Shown: in pieces, positions 62,101 to 64,000 of the stretch
How the letters are laid out: each line of letters opens with the position of its first letter
Position numbering within the stretch: the stretch's first letter is position 1
NCBI GenBank assembly: GCA_034231615.1
Contig: CM067298.1
Location: 5,511,799-5,575,798 of the forward strand
Reading direction: 5' to 3'
DNA length: 64,000 nucleotides
Source of the DNA: Meghimatium bilineatum
Lineage: Eukaryota; Mollusca; Gastropoda; Stylommatophora; Philomycidae
Program-made: the position numbers and the translations under genes
The notes under the pieces: model-generated
Told to the model about the DNA's origin: nothing
Databases searched by the model: none
What the model saw: the letters and a program-made list of their open reading frames with translations, nothing else

Positions 62101-62496
62101 TGCACAAATCACTGTTGCCACAAAATTATATGAAAAAAAATCAGTGTTGCAACTAAATTTAGTGAAAAACCCCAAAGTTTTTTAGTTTTAACACCACAGA
62201 ACTTTAGCTGCAGAAATTCACGTAAATACACGTAAATGCTGATGTACGCCCATACAACCGTAAATCTTGGAAAAAACCGTAAAAAATACATTTATGGGAA
62301 GTTGACACCTATGTAACTTATAATTTCATACATTATCATATGACTCGTATCCTGCACACTGGATAGCCAAGTGTATATCTTCACCAATGATCAGTCTTTG
62401 GGCATGAACAGCTTCCAGTAGGATATCGAGACCTTGGTTGACCGTTTCCAACTGTGGACAAAGTGCTCCTGTCTCATTTACAAATTTGGCAGATGG
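40831..62496 (-). CDS. ENO4: ENO4-like (enolase 4) gene, last five coding exons
   Basis: Coding segments in sense order: 62496-62332 (55 codons), 56055-55930 (42), 54213-54024 (63 and one base), 45661-45594 (two bases and 22 codons) and 41175-40831 (115 with stop), totalling 894 nt and 297 residues. Every junction has AG/GT and the phases join (0, 0, 1, 0). The product follows enolase order: Y.SYDNEKGKYESL, YPSIVAIIDPFRAEDIDQW, GVFIIGDRFFERPGI, STNNGDTTDTFLVDL, then FIKLGGPSRGEK and LNRLLQIYREL. The IDPFR and IKLGG forms are those of the ENO4 branch, known in mammals as a sperm-flagellum protein needed for motility. By eye, the metal-ligand Asp and Glu, the active-site Lys before the NNGDT loop and the His in that loop are replaced (Q, I, H and T), while the last Lys (FIK) is kept; weak or no enolase activity is inferred. 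Upstream exons are outside the window. Confidence 0.88.
41339..41779 (+). mobile_element. SINE-GAA copy expanded by an internal 40-bp array, 11-bp TSD
   Basis: Flanked by AAACAAAATTC at 41328-41338 and 41780-41790, ending in GAAGAAGAAG. The body up to 41440 follows the 393-553 copy. Then a unit of 40 bp (CTGCTACAAGAGATATCCAG, CAGGAGTTTGAGAATGTGTC) is repeated about eight times, where the short copy has it once. The array therefore arose after or during insertion inside the SINE. It lies antisense within the last ENO4 intron. Confidence 0.85.
41933..42500. repeat. 23-bp minisatellite, left block, about 24 copies
   Basis: Unit AAGTACAGGTATATGGTAGA plus AAC, with TTTGGG and CTACTACAGC variants. 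It resumes at 42830-42905 after LINE-A copy 3. Minus-strand frames of up to 157 codons are a by-product. Confidence 0.94.
42501..42829 (-). mobile_element. LINE-A copy 3: 3' end only, inside the 23-bp array
   Basis: About 220 bp of the LINE-A 3' end (42609-42820) matching 46149-46393. It is preceded on plus by an unusually long TTAG/TTTAG tail (42501-42608), against 20 bp in copy 1. ACAAGTACAGG flanks it at 42490-42500 and 42830-42840, although the array itself repeats that word. Relative to copy 1 it lacks about 35 bp after GCTCTGATCTC, and a run of nine T marks the 5' junction where no such run exists in copy 1. It lies in sense orientation in the last ENO4 intron. Confidence 0.85.
42830..42905. 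repeat. 23-bp minisatellite, right block
   Basis: Three further copies of the unit, mainly the GTGTATGG variant, continuing the array at 41933-42500. Confidence 0.85.
42940..43215. repeat. Two repeat scraps
   Basis: 42940-43022 is an inverted piece of the dispersed repeat at 27590-27675 (CAATGGCAACCTACTG on minus). 43150-43212 resembles SINE-GAA on plus (CTCTGGAGTACATCCT, GTGGGAGTTTGAGAATA). Confidence 0.45.
43317..43612. repeat. 35-37 bp minisatellite, eight copies
   Basis: Unit GAACACTCATGGATACTACT plus GTAATTGTTTAGATT, with or without GT. Length variants alternate in blocks. Confidence 0.93.
43745..44470 (-). mobile_element. LINE remnant
   Basis: On minus: YGSESWTLS-like near 44205, then SETVKNYIETAGIWFYRR, the conserved segment after the thumb, followed at about 43900-43780 by RGRPREDA, LSIVAWENIG and DMITNATWYGL-type text. 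A local 60-bp duplication (AACTGCCTCTTTCTGATACG at 43979 and 44039) interrupts it. Stops are numerous. Confidence 0.55.
44540..44890 (-). mobile_element. tRNA-derived SINE-core, diverged
   Basis: On minus: a tRNA-like head (AAGCGTGTTAGCCTAGTTGA, then a degenerate B-box), the core GACTTAGCTATAAATGGGTACC, and GGGGAGGGAATTGATC. The ATGGGTACC core is shared with 21425-21683. No clear target duplication was found. Confidence 0.55.
45047..45160 (-). mobile_element. SINE-GAA, short form
   Basis: TTCTTCTTCTTC followed by AGCATTTATTCTCAAACTAC, GTCCTACTAGATTTCTAGTA and CCCAGAGAATTCCTGCT follows the 393-553 copy to about its midpoint, then runs into the repeat at 45170. Confidence 0.65.
45170..45540 (-). 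repeat. Dispersed repeat pair member
   Basis: Counterpart of 36725-37140, sharing the ordered segments listed there, including TTCCCCCAACTTTCCTTAGTC. It lies antisense-like to its own SINE head within the last ENO4 intron, about 50 bp from the exon at 45594. Confidence 0.55.
45594..45661 (-). CDS. ENO4: ENO4 penultimate exon (68 nt)
   Basis: Acceptor CATTCAG|ATTTTAGC and donor GATTTA|GTAAGT. It completes a split codon, then encodes FSNELVISTNNGDTTDTFLV DL (spaced here only for length), the enolase loop that normally holds the catalytic histidine. That position aligns with threonine (ISTNNGDT against a canonical VSHRSGET-type loop). The small exon is supported by matching phases on both sides. 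Confidence 0.85.
45890..46082 (+). mobile_element. SINE-GAA, long form
   Basis: Head CCAGAGGGGAGCAAAGGATAG, middle CATGCATGTCATAAGAAGTG, GCCATGATGAAGTTGGAAGT, and an end of AGTTTGAGAATGACGGCAGA followed by AGAAGAAGAAA. It lies directly beside the 40-bp array that hosts LINE-A. Confidence 0.6.
46085..46127. repeat. 40-bp minisatellite, left flank of LINE-A
   Basis: One unit (CTCCAGTATGATTGTGTAAT then AGAGGTTCTATGTATACTCC) of the array that continues at 49934-50060. The last 11 bases, GTATACTCCAG (46117-46127), repeat at 49934-49944. Confidence 0.88.
46140..49064 (-). CDS. LINE-A RT/RNase H polyprotein (974 codons, lacks most of the endonuclease)
   Basis: The frame starts at a chance methionine just before SDHLP (residues 20-24), the last endonuclease motif, so the true start is in the upstream frame. 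RT follows: NTAPGPDGIRYDDIS (about 240-255), GYRIITMQNTIGKLLEKIV, AVAIDLEDAYNRVSLDILMH, PGLPQGSPLSPVLFNVYT and the catalytic YADD at 463-466 (plus 47667-47678). The thumb (TMRYLGVFFDRSLSF) and a connection region lead to RNase H with YTDGS at 756-760, the METMAVTKAF glutamate, ILSDSMSM and FVPGHVGVRGNERADQLA. The C-terminus LWMCPVCSDDDPTTN has paired cysteines. All catalytic motifs look intact. It acts by target-primed reverse transcription, with RNase H removing the RNA template. Confidence 0.9.
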   Translation of the reverse strand: MVSSAAVAICKWDVLGHHGSDHLPCVVLLKNDKSKQIRPKVRSFKYDRRGVDVVSRIRQDKRKAQVVGNLVWDRPSWWNEEVQRAWSEKRKAVSLWQRARKRVAAQPMEVAHWKRKKDILVQTFKDIAKSAKASKWDEFCKEITRKKSLKLFWRLHKSMNGLTRRVTIADFQSDDTVWQKTDETKGAALLAHYTAQIGQRNVEVYQEIRKTLTDTCKNLSMENHMLITVEEIRKALKSTKNTAPGPDGIRYDDISRRTDEELGELADMFNNSLLKGTVKEDWLHSYLVPLHKPGKDHTRIHGYRIITMQNTIGKLLEKIVARKVSCYLERNKCLPTLLGGYRPGKKTWQNAAIFAQDVFEGFDSRMETCAVAIDLEDAYNRVSLDILMHQLLNLAVNPFVVRWVGAALMHRVVVLKCGNWISTPTVISPGLPQGSPLSPVLFNVYTVHIAGNQITGVGRTMSYADDILVYRQGRNREECVVELQKELDRLTNWCRDTGAVVNPSKAFVTWFSLNNHMVKTPMPQVSLSGKSLERTSTMRYLGVFFDRSLSFREHVDHIIIRAGKGLAAMKVMAAAQCEQRLLFLLYQGLVVAVVEYTLAILTLSQTQIERLDRVQNAAMRIILGCTRDTSTRAMRYLLDCPTAEHRLQYCRAWAYLQIHADKEHPLHSEIQKVKGSRLKRGRSWMGRAEDVIQSVCRLQDVAVGAEWIGLPTDFETCLRVVISLSRECREWCPTAVEKEVQALISENTKEGDVIIYTDGSVIRHVRSAWAFTAQCAGKTIKEESGAFAVTTSSMTMETMAVTKAFEWLRTQKVTQVCILSDSMSMIKKVHVGNVREQWIEALRNASLKAVTFIFVPGHVGVRGNERADQLALCAIVAKGDGAMDRADVLNSLRDITRESETNVDDDSFSMARIKDQGLRCGVARGEHFGGRRRMMVNQHRTGTVSRSVMADTLKERSEQLWMCPVCSDDDPTTN
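49085..49711 (-). CDS. LINE-A AP endonuclease N-terminal frame (208 codons)
   Basis: Starts MAANIKRPKRGGSKRKSHRA, a basic region that may bind nucleic acid or direct nuclear entry. The endonuclease motifs follow: FWNVASV (Asn43), ALQETQ (Glu68), VNVYAC (133-138) and FCGDFNAKGTSWG (GDFN 164-167). It ends at a stop after NDGRITRMASV, where an 11-bp word (CGTATAACAAG on minus) occurs twice 20 bases apart. The remaining endonuclease motif SDHLP is at the start of the next frame, so the break is a recent frameshifting duplication and not a natural ORF boundary. Confidence 0.88.
   Translation of the reverse strand: MAANIKRPKRGGSKRKSHRAGARRTRSKTARLGIKNVRVLFWNVASVHKRRTELEKMCYEADVIALQETQLGESGNIRIAGFQCFYNRRHLGQAILVREGFSVCEVDMSKWDSDNIQLQAVRVQRVQHPIMIVNVYACNTSIDLQGWKILGEIMEQEKQILFCGDFNAKGTSWGNSASNKQGRELEEALTDTDLVCLNDGRITRMASV
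49934..50060. repeat. 40-bp minisatellite, right flank of LINE-A
   Basis: Three units of TATACTCCAGTATGATTGTG plus TAATACACAGAGGTTCTATG. It is the continuation of 46085-46127. Confidence 0.93.
50095..50225 (-). mobile_element. SINE-GAA, diverged, tail lost
   Basis: TTTGTTCTCACAGTTGCGCA, GTAGTCCTGAGAACGACATG and TCGGCTTGACACATCGGACC follow the order of the long SINE-GAA form at 19135-19245. Confidence 0.5.
50500..51005 (+). mobile_element. LINE-G 3' fragment
   Basis: Plus frames read TPEYKYLESIFFTEDGKIDR, then ETEMRCQKAHAV, KMKCLRKAISITRTDRMKNE-type and PRTRWEDSVREIKI-type segments, matching the thumb and C-terminus of LINE-G (FKYLGSIFF). It is followed by a GGAT/GATA microsatellite (51009-51050). 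Confidence 0.6.
51048..51120. repeat. 48-bp minisatellite, left block
   Basis: About one and a half units (CACTGTATGATGGACAA, GAGACACAAGTAGGAGGGAA) of the array at 53687-53885, now separated from it by LINE-E. Confidence 0.82.
51443..51934 (-). pseudogene. LINE-E RNase H frame
   Basis: 163 open codons. The first residues are out of frame with the true YTDGS start, then GKFCNNYDAEIQTIRVATEK, VIFLTDARSVLQALLSGK and MQWIPSHCGIPGNEKENQLA follow. The C-terminal domain continues in another frame at 51486-51178. Confidence 0.75.
52992..53423 (-). pseudogene. LINE-E RT N-terminal palm frame
   Basis: 143 open codons from MKKSPGADGVSNEIIKN to WMDLRKAFDKI, ending at a stop before the rest of the palm. 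It holds RT motifs 1-3; the YADD is in another frame downstream. Confidence 0.75.
53687..53885. repeat. 48-bp minisatellite, right block, four copies
   Basis: Unit GATGTAGGCAGAGACACAAG, TGGGAGGGAAACACTGTATG, ATGGACAA. Nearly identical copies. It is the continuation of 51048-51120. Confidence 0.94.
54024..54213 (-). CDS. ENO4: ENO4 exon (190 nt)
   Basis: Acceptor TGTCTAG|GATATTG and donor TTTCAAG|GTAGGT, phase 0 in and phase 1 out. It encodes DIDQWMRLSEKISEGVFIIG, then DRFFERPGILKCKDYFIQTS and GIVLHMERLNTVSDIIECG. This matches the enolase barrel from the D-x-x-x-W segment through VGD and the LLLK-type strand. The lysine of that strand is histidine (IVLHMERLN). The downstream intron of 8.4 kb contains LINE-E, LINE-G and LINE-A insertions. 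Confidence 0.87.
54247..54337. repeat. 22-bp minisatellite, four copies
   Basis: Unit CCATTTAAAATCAAACAATT plus AT. It lies about 35 bp into the intron next to the 54024-54213 exon acceptor side. Confidence 0.93.
54545..55050 (+). mobile_element. LINE-F 3' fragment with C2H2 finger
   Basis: Plus frames read QIRWAGHLVCIPDYHLPKIL, then LYGELEKGKNLKVAKR, KNSLKAFEIDHDTWEEFTQN-type and, near 54965-55010, CPN followed by RTFTARIGLISHL. The same C-terminal finger is in 8542-8733. Frameshifts are frequent. It is antisense to ENO4. Confidence 0.7.
55270..55870. repeat. 36-bp minisatellite organised as 72-bp dimers
   Basis: Two 36-bp monomers alternate: TATATGTTCTGATATAGTTG.. and CATATGTTCTGATACATTTG... 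They form about five 72-bp higher-order units at 55310-55680, with diverged single monomers on both sides (to 55870). The centre is more homogeneous than the edges. Frames of 148-175 codons occur on both strands because 36 is divisible by three. Confidence 0.94.
55930..56055 (-). CDS. ENO4: ENO4 exon (126 nt)
   Basis: Acceptor CTTTGTAG|GAGAAAGG and donor GCTGAA|GTAAGT, phase 0 both ends. It encodes EKGKYESLVGHFKSPEEMVD, FWLDVIKKYPSIVAIIDPFR, AE. K.YPSI..IIDPF corresponds to the enolase Y-P-V-x-S-I-E-D-P-F strand; the metal-binding glutamate position is isoleucine. This exon carries the strongest family signal in the window. Confidence 0.9.
56338..56922 (+). pseudogene. LINE-B RT fragment (194 codons)
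   Basis: The frame opens with flanking target bases (MLA) then YIRRGVRQGCILSPSLFNIY, IRYADDTVLLAESEHELQRL, INIKKTKTMIISKDTEEQEV, YQYLGHIVTNDGRCETEVKR and LMYGSETWTLNKQLEDKIEV. The YADD motif is intact, but the N-terminal half of RT is missing, so it cannot be active. Confidence 0.85.
56348..57077 (+). mobile_element. LINE-B copy, 5'-truncated, 10-bp TSD
   Basis: Flanked by ATGCTAGCTT at 56338-56347 and 57078-57087, with a (GAT)n tail. It carries the RT end, thumb and C-terminal block. The C-terminal region is shortened: after LEDKIEV the frame jumps to KGK, a stop and then RGRQRYKLESNITRWTG, skipping about 190 bp present in the 59998-60615 copy. It is antisense to ENO4. Confidence 0.87.
57240..58125 (+). 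mobile_element. LINE-C copy with internal minisatellite
   Basis: Plus frames: NLFLNMRKTKIMTADKVQS, LEEVSNFDYLGTNII, MAFSKLVQMKNLWQGISSRV, LCMIRTYVFSVAIYGCEAWT, then a 32-bp array (57583-57775), and afterwards the FGHLKRYISMERLIAEG-type and RGRGCQDDDGQMIYMTA-type end. It finishes at AATATGTCACACTATGATGATG, the LINE-C terminus. Frameshifts are common. It is antisense to ENO4. Confidence 0.72.
57583..57775. repeat. 32-bp minisatellite inside LINE-C, six copies
   Basis: Unit CTCTGTGGCAATATACGGCT, GTGAGGCTTGGA, which encodes the conserved YGCEAWTL box once. Repeats at 57599, 57631, 57663, 57695 and so on. Copies are nearly identical. Confidence 0.93.
58126..58275 (+). mobile_element. LINE-D terminal 3' end
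   Basis: Plus frames ILKEGELIDCKTIQELKLQA and WRTKTSSPMCRLRHKRNK match the end of the LINE-D copy at 36480-36610. It ends in ACTAACTAACTAACTATGATG, a (CTAA)n tail. Confidence 0.65.
58435..58670 (+). pseudogene. RNase H-class LINE C-terminal fragment
   Basis: The plus frame CPLCEQSPENK joins, after a frameshift, TKEHILQDYPLYHTTRRNLW, PSEIALMNTIYGLISGLVIT and KQFIDEIHTRI before a stop. C-x-x-C, HILQ and an aromatic end match the C-terminal domain of RNase H LINEs. It is followed by a GAAGAACAAGAACG tail-like stretch. Confidence 0.65.
59028..59333 (-). pseudogene. Mariner transposase, C-terminal catalytic part
   Basis: Reads ILLHDNARPHVTKIVQETLA, HPAYSPDLSPCDFHLFGPLK, then FNSDADVKTAVTTWFREQPR to the stop. 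It holds the second and third catalytic aspartates (HDN and SPCDFH, a D34D-type spacing); the first aspartate is in the deleted part. It is in the same frame as the N-terminal piece, separated by the TGA and eight residues. Confidence 0.88.
59355..59654 (-). pseudogene. Mariner transposase, N-terminal DNA-binding part
   Basis: Reads RAVIQFLSFEGCQAVDIHRR, MKAAYGDKCLSRTRVMEWVR, MFKDGRELTADLARPGQA: the two helix-turn-helix units and the RPG hinge of mariner transposases. It ends LDKLHKAIKAK at a TGA; the catalytic domain that should follow is deleted up to GVILLHDN. Confidence 0.88.
59998..60615 (+). mobile_element. LINE-B copy, 5'-truncated
   Basis: From KKGHIATNDGRCETEVKRRI on plus through MAKSTFNDMRKIV, SWKEKKTNKEVLKTLNMKKE, IRQIKYFGHIK, KGRQRYKWESNITRLACYSL and RCWRSSSQPSLRRRHL-type text to a (GAT)n tail at 60599-60611. 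It retains the region deleted in the 56348-57077 copy. Frameshifts occur near 60195 and 60403. Confidence 0.78.
60645..60735 (-). mobile_element. tRNA-derived SINE head
   Basis: On minus: TCTGGCTCTGTGACAGCGTG, CAGATCGAGTCTGTGATGGC, then GAGGTACCGAGTTCGATTCC, a good B-box. The A-box is degenerate and no full cloverleaf forms, so this is not a tRNA gene. Confidence 0.45.
60765..61560. mobile_element. TIR element (796 bp) containing a minisatellite
   Basis: The left end CTATAGGGTAGCCGGGGG, then AAAGATGCGC, is mirrored at the right end, whose inverse is CTATAGGGTAGCGGGGGGGG, then ATGATGCGC: about 30 bp of imperfect TIR. GGGGCAAAG-type words recur subterminally (60794-60803, 61345-61362). The target duplication is unclear, possibly TA. 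No transposase frame was found; family not assigned. Confidence 0.65.
60838..61104. repeat. 24-bp minisatellite, 11 copies, inside the TIR element
   Basis: Unit CATAGATGCACGTTCTCCGC plus TATT or CGGT. The two endings and the ATGCA, TACA and CTGCA variants are interspersed. Open frames on both strands reflect the 24-bp period. Confidence 0.93.
61561..62331. other. ENO4 intron, no element recognised
   Basis: AT-rich intron sequence just downstream of the ENO4 exon at 62332, with several TTTAGGCCTAC words (61788-61820). No exon, RNA gene or repeat copy recognised. Confidence 0.45.
62332..62496 (-). CDS. ENO4: ENO4 exon (165 nt), most upstream in the window
   Basis: Acceptor TTCTTTACAG|CCATCTG and donor GATAAT|GTATGA, phase 0 both ends. 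It encodes PSAKFVNETGALCPQLETVN, QGLDILLEAVHAQRLIIGED, IHLAIQCAGYESYDN. The DIHLAIQCA.ESYD part aligns with the enolase strand that normally carries the first metal-binding aspartate (GMDVAASEF); here it is glutamine. Earlier ENO4 exons were not found between 62497 and 64000, which is almost all minisatellite. Confidence 0.82.
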
Positions 62497-62650
62497 CTGT
62501 AAAGAATAAACATTTAAATTTTGATGAATGACAGATTGCAGTAAAACTCTGCACCATATGGTAAATAAATACAGTTTTTAAATTTTAAATAATTATTTTT
62601 AAAAGTTTTAATTACAGTTATTGATTTACAATATATGCTTATTAATGAAA

Positions 62651-63020
62651 AACACATGGGAGGAGTATGTCTAAACATATAGGAGGGTGTGGAAACACAT
62701 GGGAGGAGTATGTCTAAACATATAGGAGGGTGTGGAAACACATGGGAGGAGTATGTCTAAACATATAGGAGGGTGTGGAAACACATGGGAGGAGTATGTC
62801 TAAACATATAGGAGGGTGTGGAAACACATGGGAGGAGTATGTCTAAACATATAGGAGGGTGTGGAAACACATGGGAGGAGTATGTCTAAACATATAGGAG
62901 GGTGTGGAAACACATGGGAGGAGTATGTCTAAACATATAGGATTATGAAAACACATGGAAGAAGTATGGAAATACATGGGAGAAGTGTGAAAACATGGGA
63001 GAAGTGTGAAAACACATGGG
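62651..63020. repeat. 43-bp minisatellite, seven copies with a degenerate end
   Basis: Unit AACACATGGGAGGAGTATGT, CTAAACATATAGGAGGGTGT, GGA, at 62651, 62694 and onward. The last part (62945-63020) decays into shorter ACATGGGAGAAGTGTGAAA copies. Confidence 0.94.
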
Positions 63021-63099
63021 AGGAAAGGAAAATTAGAATCACGGGCATAGAGATTAGAAGATTATTAGAGATTTTGCCCTAAAGAATATTAAAGAGAAA

Positions 63100-63570
63100 T
63101 GGGGGTTCTATAGAAGATTACAGAGACATGTTGTTCTATAGAATTTTACAGAGACATGGGAGTTCTATAAAATATTACTGAGAAAAGGGAGTTCTATAGA
63201 ATATTACTGAGACAAGGGAGTTCTATAGAATATTATTGAGACATGGAAGTTCTATAGAATATTACTGAGACAAGGGAGTTCTAAAGAATGTTACTAAGAT
63301 ATGAGGGTTCTATAGAATATTACTGAGACATGGGAGTTCTATAGAATATTACTGAGACATGGGAGTTCTCTAGAATGTTATTGAGACATGGGAATTCTAT
63401 AGAATATTACTAAGACATGAGGGTTCTATAAAATATTACTGAGACATGGGGGTTCTATAGAATATTACTGAGACACATTTTTCTATAGAATATTACTACG
63501 ACATGGCGGTTCTATAGAATATTACTGAGACATGTTGTTCTATAGAATGTTACTGAGACATATTGTTATA
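63100..63570. repeat. 29-bp minisatellite, about 16 copies
   Basis: Unit TTCTATAGAATATTACTGAG plus ACATGGGAG, with many single-base variants, so older than its neighbours. Confidence 0.94.
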
Positions 63571-63704
63571 GTGTATATATTTAAGTGCATTGAAATCATA
63601 TATGGAAGCCCAGTGGAAAAAATGTATATGTTTTTAATAAACATTGCTAACAAGTATTGGATGTATAATTTTACTGTCAGTTTCATTTGAATAACCAAAT
63701 ATAA

Positions 63705-64000
63705 TTGCATTCTAGTCACACAACAGTTATGTTGTGATCTGTCAGTATTTTAGTCACACAACAGTTATGTTGTGATCTGACAGTATTCTAGTCACCCAAC
63801 AGTTATGTTGTGATCTGACAGTATTCTAGTCACACAACAGTTATGTTGTGATCTGACAGTATTCTAGTCACCCAACAGTTATGTTGTGATCTGACAGTAT
63901 TCTAGTCACACAACAGTTATGTTGTGATCTGGCAGTATTCTAGTCACACCACGGTTATGTTGTGATCTGGCAGTATTCTAGTCACACCACAGTTATGTTG
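63705..64000. repeat. 38-bp minisatellite running off the window
   Basis: Unit TCTAGTCACACAACAGTTAT, GTTGTGATCTGACAGTAT, at 63711, 63749, 63787, 63825 and onward, with CACCC and CACCA variants in blocks. It continues past 64000. Confidence 0.93.

Noticed and set aside
1..64000. LTR retrotransposon, integrated virus or bacterial gene cluster
   Set aside because: No paired LTRs, protease/integrase motifs, capsid-like frames or operon structure were seen.

Overview
The window is eukaryotic. It is AT-rich and intron-bearing, dense in non-LTR retrotransposon debris, SINEs, DNA transposons and more than twenty minisatellite arrays. The repeat style (tRNA-derived SINEs with a GGTACC core, Ingi-like and RNase H-bearing LINEs, SPIN-like hAT MITE, mariner) best fits a mollusc, probably a gastropod. 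That is inference from general repeat knowledge; nothing in the sequence proves the taxon.

Host genes. The clear host gene is an enolase-4-like gene (ENO4) on the minus strand. Its last five coding exons lie at 62332-62496, 55930-56055, 54024-54213, 45594-45661 and 40831-41175. All splice sites are canonical, phases agree, and together they encode 297 C-terminal residues; the 5' exons lie beyond the right edge. Several positions that align by eye to enolase catalytic or metal-binding residues are substituted. A second, weaker host candidate is a first coding exon on the minus strand at 7635-7707. It encodes a signal-peptide-like segment, ends in a phase-1 donor and has a TATA box about 46 bases upstream of the ATG.

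Layout. 1-17 kb: decayed LINEs in both orientations, a 184-bp SPIN-like hAT MITE (1916-2099), the secretory first exon, and a 611-bp retroposed repeat inside an old LINE. 17-29 kb: minisatellites, SINEs (one inside another), and a 5'-truncated LINE-A (23748-25659) nested in an older LINE. 29-41 kb: a 50-bp minisatellite split by a 1.23-kb retroposed insertion, further arrays (21, 19, 34/35 and 28 bp), LINE-D and a mariner remnant. 41-64 kb: the ENO4 transcription unit. Its introns hold a nearly full-length LINE-A (46128-49933), a 2.6-kb LINE-E (51121-53686), a mariner with perfect inverted repeats (58906-59791), a TIR element carrying its own minisatellite (60765-61560) and arrays up to the right edge.

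Informal family labels used below: LINE-A, single-ORF endonuclease/RT/RNase H element with a (CTAA)n tail, Ingi-like; LINE-B, RT element with a (GAT)n tail; LINE-C and LINE-D, RT elements seen mostly as 3' ends; LINE-E, RT/RNase H element with a (GAA)n tail; LINE-F, element with a C-terminal C2H2 finger; LINE-G, large old RTE-like copies; LINE-H, another RT family; SINE-GAA, short GAA-tailed retroposon; SINE-core, tRNA-headed SINE with a GGTACC core. Several retroposons sit inside minisatellite arrays, and several arrays are amplified pieces of retroposons, so the two repeat classes are closely intertwined here.
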